DNA of 55,815 bases from Acidimicrobiaceae bacterium (GTDB lineage: Bacteria; Actinomycetota; Acidimicrobiia; Acidimicrobiales; Aldehydirespiratoraceae): the NCBI GenBank assembly GCA_009842325.1, contig VYFQ01000010.1, positions 8,001-63,815 of the forward strand, read 5' to 3'. The notes beneath the pieces are model-generated. The model was not told where the DNA came from. It saw only the letters and a list, made by a program, of their open reading frames with translations, and did no database searches. Of the stretch, positions 27,770 through 39,366 are shown piece by piece; the stretch's first letter is position 1, and every line of letters starts with the position of its first letter. The position numbers and the translations under genes were made by a program.

Positions 27770-28685
27770 GGGCTGCTCCGATCAGCTCGTCTACTCGTTG
27801 TGCCCCGGCTTGCCGGCACCACTCCCGAAGTTCGGCAAGAACCCGCCAGGGGGCTCTGGGGTCGGCGAAGATCGCCGTGCCCACCTGGACCGCCGACGCA
27901 CCGGCCTGCAGCATCTCGACGGCGTCAGCGCCGCGGGCTACCCCGCCGACGCCGACGATGGGCACTTCCGGCAAAGCTTCGCACACGTCGTAGACGGCTC
28001 GCACCGCCACCGGGTGCAGAGCCGCTCCGCTGACACCGCCGCGCAGCCCTCCGAGGGCGGGCCGCCGCCTTTTGATGTCGATGACCATCCCGGCCAGTGT
28101 GTTGGTGAGGACGACCGCTTCGGCCCCGCCGTCCACCGCAGCCTCGGCCACCGCGACGAGCTCGTGAGTGTTGGGGCTCAGCTTGGCCCAACGCGGCCGC
28201 CCGCAGCCCGCCGTCGCGGCCAGCGCCGCCGCGGTCGCTTCGACGGAGTGCGCGAACATGCGCATCCCGTCTTCGGTGTTGGGGCACGACACGTTCACCT
28301 CGACCGCCACCACCTGCGGCGGAGCCCCGGCCAGCGAATCGGCGGCCCGGCGGTACCCGTCGACGGTGTCGCCCCAGATGCTGGCCACCACATCGGCACC
28401 CTCGTCGATGAGAGCGGGCAGGTCCTCGGTGAGCCAATACTCGGTGCCCGGCCCCTGCAGCCCCACACTGTTGATCATCCCCGCCGCGGCGTCTCGCAGC
28501 GGATGCAGCCGTGGCGCCGGATTGCCCGGCCACGGCTTGTCACTCAAAGACTTGACCACTACGGCGCCGAGATCGCCGAGCCGGCCGTAGGGAGCCAACT
28601 CAGCGCCATGTCCCGACGCGCCGGACGCAGTCATCACCGGGGCCCGTAGCACCACGCTGCCGACGCTCGTCGTCAGGTCGGTCAT
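27762..28685 (-). CDS. pyrD: Dihydroorotate dehydrogenase, class 1
   Basis: FMN enzyme oxidising dihydroorotate to orotate. VVVKSLSDKPWPGNPAPRL, MINSVGLQGPG, the VEVNVSCPN loop with the catalytic cysteine that marks class 1 (class 2 uses Ser), the KLSPNT strand and GVGGV...QAGASAVQVGTAIF are present. There is no N-terminal membrane helix. The 307 residues fit class 1B, which normally pairs with an iron-sulfur PyrK; none is encoded in this window. The ATG follows the carB stop directly. Confidence 0.92.
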   Translation of the reverse strand: MTDLTTSVGSVVLRAPVMTASGASGHGAELAPYGRLGDLGAVVVKSLSDKPWPGNPAPRLHPLRDAAAGMINSVGLQGPGTEYWLTEDLPALIDEGADVVASIWGDTVDGYRRAADSLAGAPPQVVAVEVNVSCPNTEDGMRMFAHSVEATAAALAATAGCGRPRWAKLSPNTHELVAVAEAAVDGGAEAVVLTNTLAGMVIDIKRRRPALGGLRGGVSGAALHPVAVRAVYDVCEALPEVPIVGVGGVARGADAVEMLQAGASAVQVGTAIFADPRAPWRVLAELREWCRQAGAQRVDELIGAAHG

Positions 28686-32034
<3,349 letters not shown>

Positions 32035-32048
<14 letters not shown>

Positions 32049-33120
32049 GGCGACGATCCATCATTTCGGCGAAGGCGGCGAAGTGGCGGCGTGCGTCGTG
32101 AGGGCCGGGACCGGCCTCCGGGTGGTACTGCACGCCGAAGGCATCGGCGCCGTCGACGGAGAGCCCCTCCACGGTGCCGTCGTTGAGGCAGACGTGGGTC
32201 TCGGTCACGCCCGGCACCGATCCCGCCTCGACCGCGAAGTTGTGGTTCTGGCTGGTGATCTCGATGCGCCCGCTGGCGGTGCAGCGAACGGGCACGTTGC
32301 CGCCGTGATGGCCGAAGCGCATCTTGAACGTGCGCCCGCCGAGTGCCAGGGCGAGCAGCTGATGGCCCAGACAGATCCCGAAGACGGGAACCGTGCCCAC
32401 AAGACCGCGCAGCGCCTCGATGGCGGGCCCCGCCAGCTGGGGGTCACCGGGCCCGTTGCTGAAGAACACACCGTCGGGTCGGCCAGCGAGCACCTCGTCC
32501 GCTGGAGTGTGCGCGGGCACCACGGTCACGGTGGCCAACTCGCCCAGGCAGCTCAGGATGGTGGACTTGATGCCCAAGTCGTAGGCCACAACCCGGCGCG
32601 GGCCCGACCCCGCGACGTACGGCTCGGCGGTGGTGACCTCGCCGACTAGATCCACGCCGCTGGTTCCGGGCTCGGCCCGGGCCGCGGCGAGCAGCGTCGC
32701 CTCGTCGGCGGTGCCGAAGGCACCGGGCATGGCGCCCGCATCGCGGATGTGGCGGGTGAGGCGGCGGGTGTCGATGCCGGTGATTCCAGCAATGCCGTGG
32801 CGGCGCAGGAAGTCGTCCAGGCTGGCGGTTGCCCGCCAGTTGCTGTAGCGGCGGGCCACATCGCGCACTATCACGCCCCGGCAGTGGGGCCGCGCCGCTT
32901 CCGAGTCGGCGTCGTTAGTGCCGTAGTTGCCGATATGGGGATAGGTGAAGGTGATGATCTGGCCCGCGTAGGACGGATCCGAGATCACCTCCTGGTACCC
33001 GCTCATCACCGTGTTGAAGACCACCTCGCCGGAGGCGACGGCTGCGGATGCCCCCATCGCCTCGCCCTCGAAGACCTCCCCGTCGCACAGCACCAGGAGG
33101 GCCGGCTCCGGTGTGCTCAT
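32035..33120 (-). CDS. carA: Carbamoyl-phosphate synthase small subunit
   Basis: Glutamine amidotransferase subunit delivering ammonia to CarB. The N-terminal CPSase_sm domain ([37 protein letters not shown]) precedes the class I GATase with the nucleophile [16 protein letters not shown] and the [14 protein letters not shown] histidine/glutamate pair. The ATG at 33120 gives 361 residues and overlaps the pyrC stop as ATGA; the longer frame upstream is pyrC out of phase. Confidence 0.96.
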
Positions 33121-34445
33121 CGCTGTGGCTCGCCGTCGATCACCACGGGCTCGGAGGCCAGCAGGGTGTGGCGGACCCGTCCCCGCAGCTCCCGCCCCTC
33201 GTAGGGGGTGTTGCGGCTCGGGCTGGCCATGGCCTCGCCAGACACCTTCCAGGTCACGTCGGGGTCGATCACGCACAGGTTGGCGGGTTCGCCGGGCGCT
33301 ACCGGACGCCCGTGACGGTCGTCGATGCCGGCGATGGCCGCTGGTTTCCACGACATCAGGGCCAGCACCTGCTCTATGGGAAGCTCCAGCTCGGTCAGGG
33401 CCAGGGCCAGTGCCGTCTCAAGTCCCAGCATTCCCGGTGGTGCCGCGTCGAAGGGCCGCTCCTTGTCGGTGCTGGTGTGGGGAGCATGGTCGGTGGCGAT
33501 GGCGTCCATGGTGCCGTCGGCCAGTCCGGCCCGGACCGCGGCCACGTCGGCGTCGGTCCGCAGCGGCGGGTGGACCTTAAAGACGGTGTCGTAGTCGGCG
33601 CAGCAAGCATCGGTGAGGGTGAAGTGGTGGGTCGTGGCCTCGGCCGTCACCGGCAGCCCCGCCTCCTTCGCCGCCCGCACCATGGCCACCGACCCGGCCG
33701 TCGACAGATGCTGGAAGTGCACCCTCGACCCGGTGAGCCGCGACAGGGCGATATCGCGCATGACCATCAGCTCCTCGCCCTCGGAGGGCTGGCCGCGCAG
33801 GCCTAGCCGGCTGGACCACTCGCCCTCGTGCATGGATCCGCCGGAGGTGAGTTCGTCCACCTCGCAGTGCTGGGCCAGCACCACCCGGTAGCCGCCGGTG
33901 AGATGGTCAAGCCCGGCCGCGTACTCGAGGGCCCGCCTCATGACCTGGGCGTCCTGCACGCCGGCGCCGTCGTCGGTGAAGATCCGCACTCCCAGGCGTA
34001 CCAACTCGGCCATGGGCGCCAAGTCGGCACCCCGGCGGCCCACGGTGATGGCGGCCGACGGGTACACGTCGCAGCACGCCTTGACATTGAGGTCCTGAAT
34101 CTCGCGCACCACCGCCGCGCAGTCGATGGGCGGGTCGGTGTTGGGCATGGCAACCACCGCGGTGAATCCGCCCAACGCCGCGCCCCGGGCGCCCGTCTCG
34201 ACGGTCTCAGCGTCCTCCCGTCCGGGCTGGCGCAGGTGGACGTGCAGATCGACGAGTCCCGGGGCCACGACGCAGCCGGAGGCGTCCAGCGTGCGGTCGC
34301 CCTCCACGCCGGCGGGATCGACCGCGATCACCCGCCCGTCCGCGACCAGTACGTCGGCGCGGCGGCTGCCTCCGGAGTCCACCACGGTCCCGCCCTTTAC
34401 GGCGACGGTGCCGTGAGGGGGCACCGCGGCCAGCCTGGCGCTCAC
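33117..34445 (-). CDS. pyrC: Dihydroorotase
   Basis: Cyclises carbamoyl aspartate. The amidohydrolase metal motif is DLHVHLRQPGREDAET near residue 68, and GGFTAVVAMPNTDPPID, TAEATTHHFTLTD and IATDHAPHTSTDKE (metal Asp) follow. The 442 residues match class I dihydroorotases that associate with PyrB in actinobacteria and Aquifex. The start overlaps the pyrB stop by 4 bases and the stop overlaps carA, so pyrB-pyrC-carA-carB form a coupled series. Confidence 0.96.
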   Translation of the reverse strand: MSARLAAVPPHGTVAVKGGTVVDSGGSRRADVLVADGRVIAVDPAGVEGDRTLDASGCVVAPGLVDLHVHLRQPGREDAETVETGARGAALGGFTAVVAMPNTDPPIDCAAVVREIQDLNVKACCDVYPSAAITVGRRGADLAPMAELVRLGVRIFTDDGAGVQDAQVMRRALEYAAGLDHLTGGYRVVLAQHCEVDELTSGGSMHEGEWSSRLGLRGQPSEGEELMVMRDIALSRLTGSRVHFQHLSTAGSVAMVRAAKEAGLPVTAEATTHHFTLTDACCADYDTVFKVHPPLRTDADVAAVRAGLADGTMDAIATDHAPHTSTDKERPFDAAPPGMLGLETALALALTELELPIEQVLALMSWKPAAIAGIDDRHGRPVAPGEPANLCVIDPDVTWKVSGEAMASPSRNTPYEGRELRGRVRHTLLASEPVVIDGEPQR

Positions 34446-35407
34446 GCGGCCATCATCCTGGAGCCCTCGGCGAGGTCCAACCCCGAGCCGAGCAGCAGGA
34501 ACAGCACCGCCATGCGCACCGCCACGCCATTGGCGACCTGCTCGGTGATCACCGCATTAGGCCGGTCGGCGACGTCCCCGTCGATCTCGACGCCGCGGTT
34601 CATGGGACCCGGGTGCATGATCAAGGCACCGTGTCTCAGCCGGTCGGCCCGGGCCGCGTCGAGGCCGTATTCGGATCGGAACTCGCGCAGCGACGGCACC
34701 GACGCGCCGGCCTCGCGCTCGAGTTGCATCCGTAGCAGGTAGCAGATGTCGATGTCGCCCAGGACGGAGTCGAAGTCGTGGGTGACGGCCACGGGCCAGC
34801 CTTCCAAGCTGGACGGCAGCAGGGGCCCGGGCGCGACCAGGGTGACATCCGCACCCATTGCCGTGAAGGCGAGCACGTCGGAGCGGGCGACGCGCGAGTG
34901 GCGGATGTCGCCCACGATGGCCACCCGGGCGCCGTCGAGGCTCCCCAGGCGCGTCCGGGCCGTGTAGAGGTCCAAGAGCGCCTGGGTGGGATGCTCGTGA
35001 CGGCCGTCGCCAGCATTGATGACCGATGCGTCGATCCATTCGGCCACCCGGTGGGGCACCCCTGCGCACGAGTGCCGCACCACGATCGCGTCTATGCCCA
35101 TTGCCCCGATCGTCTGCACCGTGTCCCTCACCGACTCACCCTTGTTGACCGATGAGGAACCCACGGAGAAGTTCACCGTGTCGGCGGAGAGCTGCTTGGC
35201 CGCGGCCTCGAACGACAGCCGGGTGCGGGTGCTGTCCTCGTAGAACAGCCACACCACCGTCTTGCCCCGCAGGGCCGGCACTCTGGGGATGCGGCGCTGG
35301 CTCACCTCGGCGAACGAGTCGGTGAGGTCGAGCACCCGTTCCAGGTCCGAACGGTCCAGGTCCTCGATCGACAGCAGATGGCGGCGCGCCGCGTCGGTTG
35401 GCATCAC
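34442..35407 (-). CDS. pyrB: Aspartate carbamoyltransferase catalytic chain
   Basis: Commits carbamoyl phosphate to pyrimidines. The carbamoyl-phosphate loop is YEDSTRTRLSFEAAA near residue 56, with VVRHSCAGVPHRVAEW (catalytic His), HEHPTQALLDLYT and HPGPMNRGVEI. The 321 residues are full length. No pyrI regulatory chain is seen; regulation is more likely through PyrR, encoded 34 bases upstream. Confidence 0.96.
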   Translation of the reverse strand: MMPTDAARRHLLSIEDLDRSDLERVLDLTDSFAEVSQRRIPRVPALRGKTVVWLFYEDSTRTRLSFEAAAKQLSADTVNFSVGSSSVNKGESVRDTVQTIGAMGIDAIVVRHSCAGVPHRVAEWIDASVINAGDGRHEHPTQALLDLYTARTRLGSLDGARVAIVGDIRHSRVARSDVLAFTAMGADVTLVAPGPLLPSSLEGWPVAVTHDFDSVLGDIDICYLLRMQLEREAGASVPSLREFRSEYGLDAARADRLRHGALIMHPGPMNRGVEIDGDVADRPNAVITEQVANGVAVRMAVLFLLLGSGLDLAEGSRMMAA

Positions 35408-35441
35408 TCCGGCTCCACTCTGTGCATCACACCTATGTCCA

Positions 35442-36008
35442 TCACTCCAGCTCTCCTATGTGAACGCCGTCGGACTGCACGTCCACCATCTCGTCGCGGC
35501 TGGTCGGGAGGTTCTTGCCCACATAGTCGGGACGGATGGGCAGCTCCCGGTGGCCGCGGTCCACCATCACCGCCAACTGCACCGCGCTGGGCCGGCCCCA
35601 GGTGTGCAGGGCGTCGAGCGCGGCCCGCACAGTGCGACCGGTGAACAGGACGTCATCGACCAGCACCACGGTCTGCTGGTCGAGGTTGATCGGAATATGG
35701 GTCTCAGCCTGGGGCAGCACGGGTCGCAGGCCGATGTCGTCGCGGTGCAGGGCCACATCGAGGGTGCCGACCGGCACCTCGGAGCCTTCGATCTCGCTCA
35801 GGGTGGCTGCGATGCTGCGGGCGATGGGAACGCCGCCGGTTTGAAGGCCGATGATGACGAGGCCCTCGACTCCGTGGTTGCGCTCGATCACCTCGTGGGT
35901 CATCCGGCGGATGGCGCGGTCCACGTCGTCGGCGTTCATCACCTGGCTGCGAGACCGGAACGTGCCGCTGGCGTGGGGCACCGTGAAGCGGCGTTCTCTG
36001 TCAGCCAT
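35442..36008 (-). CDS. pyrR: Pyrimidine operon regulator PyrR / uracil phosphoribosyltransferase
   Basis: RNA-binding regulator of the pyr operon with weak UPRTase activity. The PRPP loop VVLVDDVLFTGRTVRAALDAL is near residue 95. QVMNADDVDRAIRRMTHEVIE and the C-terminal GKNLPTSRDEMVDV are family hallmarks. The ATG at 36008 (188 residues) has a strong Shine-Dalgarno GGGGAGGA four bases upstream; an extended frame to 36047 would run through the PyrR-binding hairpin. First gene of the pyr operon. Confidence 0.95.
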   Translation of the reverse strand: MADRERRFTVPHASGTFRSRSQVMNADDVDRAIRRMTHEVIERNHGVEGLVIIGLQTGGVPIARSIAATLSEIEGSEVPVGTLDVALHRDDIGLRPVLPQAETHIPINLDQQTVVLVDDVLFTGRTVRAALDALHTWGRPSAVQLAVMVDRGHRELPIRPDYVGKNLPTSRDEMVDVQSDGVHIGELE

Positions 36009-36012
36009 GTTG

Positions 36013-36041
36013 TCCTCCCCGTTCGGGCCTCGCTGGACCCG
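36013..36041 (-). promoter_or_regulatory. PyrR-binding RNA hairpin next to the pyrR ribosome-binding site
   Basis: Minus-strand CGGGTCCAGCGAGGCCCG (36024-36041) matches the PyrR anti-antiterminator loop pattern UCCAGAGAGGCU closely (TCCAGCGAGGCC) and can fold with CGGG/CCCG and CC/GG pairs around a bulged U. The pyrR Shine-Dalgarno GGGGAGGA (36013-36020) begins 3 bases after it. This matches the mycobacterial arrangement in which PyrR-UMP blocks translation rather than causing attenuation. No terminator is seen downstream. Confidence 0.7.
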
Positions 36042-36231
36042 TTTCACGGTCGGACGGCGACGGTATCACCGGCTTGGGTGAGTCGCGCGCATGGCTCGGA
36101 CATGCGCTGTGACGTGCGAGTTTGTCGCTCTATCAGAGAACGGCAACTACGACCAGTACGATCAGGGCGTGTCGGGAAGGTCGCCCGTCCAGCGACGCGG
36201 TCGGCAGAATCCGTTGATGTATCGTCACGCC

Positions 36232-37038
36232 ATGCTTCACCCGATGCGCTCGCTCAGGGCATTTCTCCTAGCAGCGCTAGTACCGCTCCTGGCCGCGTGT
36301 AGCGGAGTGGACACGGTGACCGGAGCAGACACCGTGACCGGAGCAGACACCGTGACCGGAGCGGAAACGGTGACGATCGCCACTGTCGGCTCATACCATC
36401 CCTTCGACTTCGTCAACGACGAGGGCGAGTTGGACGGTCTCGAGCCCGAGTTGGGCGACGAACTGTGCCGGCGCGCCGGTCTCGAGTGCGAGTGGGTCAT
36501 CAACGACTGGGCGGACATGATCCCCGACCTCGTGGCCAGAGAGTTCGACGCGATCTTCTCGGGCATGAGCATCACCGCCAAGCGAGAAGAGCTGATCGAC
36601 TTCACCGAGGCGTACTACCCGCCGACCCCCTCGGTGTATGTGGCCAGGGCCGGCGCCGGCGACGAAGCCGTCGAGGGCACGATCGGCGCGGCGCCGAACA
36701 CTATCTACTCGGACTACTTCGCCGAGTTGGGCAGGCCAGTCGTGCTGTTCGACGACTCCTCGACCAGCCTGAACACCATCAATGCGGTGCTCGCCGGCAC
36801 GGTGGACGCCGTCCTCGTGGATCACGGCTACGCCGTCGAATCGCTCTTGGAGCACGAGGGCCGGCTGGAGATCGTCGGCCCATCAGTGCTTCTGGACAGA
36901 GGCCTCGGCATCGGCGTCCGCAAGGGCAGCGAGCTGAAGGGCAAGCTCGACGAAGCCCTGGCGTCGATGAAGGCCGACGGCACCGTGAACGCCCTCATCC
37001 TCAAGTGGGTGGGCCCCGACGCATCAATTTTCGAGTAG
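36232..37038 (+). CDS. Orphan extracellular solute-binding lipoprotein (SBP_bac_3 type)
   Basis: Periplasmic-type binding protein for amino acids or similar solutes. A lipoprotein signal (MRSLRAFLLAALVPLLAACSG, Cys in the LAAC lipobox) is followed by three tandem DTVTGA hexapeptides plus ETVT as a linker. The SBP_bac_3 fold then shows GSYHPFDFVNDEGELDGLEPELGDEL, DAIFSGMSITAKREELIDFTEAYY and VDAVLVDHGYAVESLL. No permease or ATPase is adjacent. The ATG at 36232 is chosen; 36217 and 36244 are alternatives and none has a good Shine-Dalgarno. Confidence 0.85.
   Translation: MLHPMRSLRAFLLAALVPLLAACSGVDTVTGADTVTGADTVTGAETVTIATVGSYHPFDFVNDEGELDGLEPELGDELCRRAGLECEWVINDWADMIPDLVAREFDAIFSGMSITAKREELIDFTEAYYPPTPSVYVARAGAGDEAVEGTIGAAPNTIYSDYFAELGRPVVLFDDSSTSLNTINAVLAGTVDAVLVDHGYAVESLLEHEGRLEIVGPSVLLDRGLGIGVRKGSELKGKLDEALASMKADGTVNALILKWVGPDASIFE
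36310..36363 (+). repeat. Three tandem 18-base repeats coding DTVTGA in the lipoprotein linker
   Basis: Units 36310-36327, 36328-36345 and 36346-36363 are near-identical, in frame, directly after the lipidated Cys-Ser-Gly-Val. The unit count may vary between strains through slippage. The peptide is Thr-rich and would act as a spacer between membrane anchor and binding domain. Confidence 0.85.
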
Positions 37039-37090
37039 CCATGCCGACCGGGCAGCCAGCCCTGAGTCCAACCACACGTCTGGAGTGCTG

Positions 37091-37624
37091 ATGACACCAC
37101 CGAGCCAAGACACACGCACCGATCCCGGCCTGGCCGAGGCTGTGGCGTATGTCGAGCTTCAGCGGCTGGAGAGCCGGTATGCCGATGTGGTCACCCGTCG
37201 GGCGTGGGGCGAGTTGGCCGACATCGTGCGGGACGACTGCCCGATCGTGGTGGACGTGCGCCACACCAAGTTCGAGTTCACGGGCCCGACCGAGTACGGC
37301 GCATTCATAGACAGGGCAATCCAGCGCTTCTCGCTCTTCGAGTTCGTGCTGCTCAACATGGTGTTCCGGATTGACGCCCGACGCGGTGTGGCCGCCGCGC
37401 GGGTGTACATGCAGGAGATCCGCCAGAACGTCTCCGACGGGCGCCGCACCGACGCCTACGGCGTCTACCACGACCGCCTCCAACAAGGCAGCGACGGCCG
37501 CTGGCGCTTCGCCCGGCGGCACTATCGCAGCTTCGCCCGAACCGCTGAGCCTCGAGTCGACACCGACTACGACGTCTTCGACCTGCCGGTGATCCCGCTG
37601 GAGAAGATCCTGGAAGGCGACTAG
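37091..37624 (+). CDS. SnoaL-like/NTF2-fold protein of unknown substrate
   Basis: A 177-residue protein with the polyketide-cyclase/dehydratase-type SnoaL_4 pattern. The N-terminal helix (LAEAVAYVELQRLESRYADVVTRRAWGELADIV) precedes DDCPIVVDVRHTKFEFTGPTEYGAFIDRAI, and the later strands include RVYMQEIRQN and GVYHDRLQQGSDGRWRFARRHYRS. Such proteins are often ring-modifying enzymes, but catalytic residues cannot be assigned here. GGAG five bases before the ATG at 37091 supports the start. It follows the solute-binding gene by 52 bases and may be co-transcribed. Confidence 0.75.
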   Translation: MTPPSQDTRTDPGLAEAVAYVELQRLESRYADVVTRRAWGELADIVRDDCPIVVDVRHTKFEFTGPTEYGAFIDRAIQRFSLFEFVLLNMVFRIDARRGVAAARVYMQEIRQNVSDGRRTDAYGVYHDRLQQGSDGRWRFARRHYRSFARTAEPRVDTDYDVFDLPVIPLEKILEGD

Positions 37625-37631
37625 CACCCGT

Positions 37632-37676
37632 TCTGTGAGCAGATTTGCCGACTGAGGCGGCTTCATTGCTCAGAGA
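37632..37676. terminator. Inverted repeat between convergent genes, possible bidirectional terminator
   Basis: TCTGTGAGCA (37632-37641) and TGCTCAGAGA (37667-37676) pair at nine of ten positions with a 25-base loop that contains a further GCC/GGC pairing. It lies just past the SnoaL-like stop and just past the GNAT stop on the other strand. There is no long T-run, so confidence is limited. Confidence 0.4.
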
Positions 37677-37682
37677 AAGCTG

Positions 37683-38264
37683 TTACGGCGCGTCGGTTCG
37701 GGTGCGGGCGAAGACGAGCAGGGTCACGTCCGAGGACTTGCGGGCGGCGCGGCGGGATGCGTCGACCCTGCGCAGGCCAGCGCGGCGGGCCACGGCAGCC
37801 GATGCAGGGTTGTCCTCGCCGATCTCGGCCATCACCGCCTCCAGCGGCCCGTCCGACAGCGCCCAGTCCACCACCAACCGGACCGCCTCGCCGGCTCTGC
37901 CCTGTCCCCGCCAATGCTCGGCGATCCACCAGCCGACCAGCGCAGCCCGCCGCACTGGGTCGAACCCGCTCAGGCCGACCTCGCCAATCACCGCGCCTGA
38001 CGGCCGATCAGTCACGGCTAGGTCCACGGAGCGCCCCTCCGCCCACGCCTGCTCCCGCTGGGATATCCAGTGCACCGCCGAGGCCTCATCCGCGGGCTCG
38101 GGCACCTCAAGCCGGTCCTGAATCACCGGGTCGTGCCAAGCCGCGACGAGGGCCGGCGCATCGTCCACGTTCCACGGCCTCAGCAGGGTCGTCAGGCCGG
38201 CCAGGTAAGTCACCGGCAGGACCATCGGGGTCGATGAGCCCCCCGACGCCGCACCGGCAGTCAT
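37683..38264 (-). CDS. GNAT-family N-acetyltransferase (RimJ/RimL-like)
   Basis: A 193-residue acetyl-CoA-dependent transferase. It has TTLLRPWNVDDAPALVAAWHDPVIQ at the N-terminus, the AVTDRPSGAVIGEVGLSGF beta strands, the pyrophosphate loop in WWIAEHWRGQGRAGEAVRLVVDWAL and the IGEDNPASAAVARRAGL motif. The substrate is unknown. The ATG overlaps the nusB stop as ATGA, so it is translated from the nusB transcript. Confidence 0.88.
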   Translation of the reverse strand: MTAGAASGGSSTPMVLPVTYLAGLTTLLRPWNVDDAPALVAAWHDPVIQDRLEVPEPADEASAVHWISQREQAWAEGRSVDLAVTDRPSGAVIGEVGLSGFDPVRRAALVGWWIAEHWRGQGRAGEAVRLVVDWALSDGPLEAVMAEIGEDNPASAAVARRAGLRRVDASRRAARKSSDVTLLVFARTRTDAP

Positions 38265-38695
38265 GCCGGCGAGTCGGATCCCCGCACTTCGTCGGCTACG
38301 GCTCGCAGCACGCCGTTGAGGAAGCGGGGAGACTCGGCGCTGCAGTACTGCGTGGCCAGAGCCACCGCCTCGGACAGCACGACGCCAGTCGGCACATCGT
38401 CCCGGCGTATCAGCTCCCAGGCCGCGATCCGGGCCAGCGTCCGGTCGACCACCGCGAGGCGCTCCAGGCGCCAGCCGACCAGGTGCCGCCGCAATAGATC
38501 GTCCACGCTCTCACGGTCGGCGTCCACCCCAAGGGCCAGCTCCATGGCGTACTCGGACGGCGGCACCGCTCGACGGGCCAGCGCCTCGAAGGCGGAACCG
38601 CCGGCGATCTCGGCCTCGTAGAGCACCGCGAGAGCGTCCTCCCGAGCCTCCCGGCGGGTTCCGAAACCGGGAACGGACGTACCGGATCCCGGCAC
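38261..38695 (-). CDS. nusB: Transcription antitermination factor NusB
   Basis: All-helical RNA-binding factor that pairs with NusE at boxA of rRNA operons. The 144 residues show REAREDALAVLYEAEI, WRLERLAVVDRTLARIAAWELI, DVPTGVVLSEAVALATQYCSAESPRFLNGVLRAVADEV, all typical of NusB. It follows efp by 12 bases, the conserved efp-nusB pair. In many actinobacteria pyrR follows; here a GNAT, a SnoaL-like gene and a lipoprotein intervene. Confidence 0.94.
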   Translation of the reverse strand: MPGSGTSVPGFGTRREAREDALAVLYEAEIAGGSAFEALARRAVPPSEYAMELALGVDADRESVDDLLRRHLVGWRLERLAVVDRTLARIAAWELIRRDDVPTGVVLSEAVALATQYCSAESPRFLNGVLRAVADEVRGSDSPA

Positions 38696-38707
38696 TGCGT
38701 GTCCCGC

Positions 38708-39271
38708 CTACGCCCGGGCGATGTAGGTGCCGGAGCGGGTGTCCACCTTCACCCGTTCCCCCGGCGACACGAACAGCGGCACCTGCACGACCAGGCCCGT
38801 CTCCAGGGTGGCCGGCTTGGTGGCGCCCGACACCCGGTCGCCCTGCATGCCCGGCTCGGTCTCGGCGATGGCCAGCTCCACCGCCGCGGGCAGGTCGGTG
38901 CCGACTATCTCGGCACCGTGCATCAGCATCACCGCCACCGAGCCCTCCACCAGGAACCGGGCGGCGTCGCCCAACACCTCGGGAGGCACGGTGATCTGGT
39001 CGTAGGACTCATTGTCCATGAAGACGAGGTTGTCGCCCTCCCGGTACAGCAACTGCATCTCGCGCTTGTCGATGGTGGCTCGCTCCACCTTCTCACCGGC
39101 CCGGAAGGTGCGGTCGACCACCGCTCCGGTGCGCGCGTTCTTGAGGGTGGTGCGCACGAACGCATGGCCCTTGCCCGGTTTGACGTGCTGGAACTCCACG
39201 ACGCTGAACAGGTTCCCGTCGAGGTCGAGAGTCATGCCGTTCTTCAGGTCGTTGGTCGTGATGGTTGGCAA
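38708..39271 (-). CDS. efp: Translation elongation factor P
   Basis: Relieves ribosome stalling at polyproline. Three OB-like domains are seen in 187 residues. The N-terminal KOW-like domain has [21 protein letters not shown] with the loop lysine in PGKG; the C-terminal domain has [28 protein letters not shown]. The start codon is TTG at 39271, preceded by GGAAGGGA. No dedicated EF-P lysine modification gene is nearby. Confidence 0.96.
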   Translation of the reverse strand: MPTITTNDLKNGMTLDLDGNLFSVVEFQHVKPGKGHAFVRTTLKNARTGAVVDRTFRAGEKVERATIDKREMQLLYREGDNLVFMDNESYDQITVPPEVLGDAARFLVEGSVAVMLMHGAEIVGTDLPAAVELAIAETEPGMQGDRVSGATKPATLETGLVVQVPLFVSPGERVKVDTRSGTYIARA

Positions 39272-39366
39272 GTGCGTCCCTTCCGTCTTTCTTGATGATG
39301 GTTAGTTGGTGACGGTTAGTCGTGACGGCACCGGGACTCGCCGATGCGTCGTTCTGATGCGGAGTT

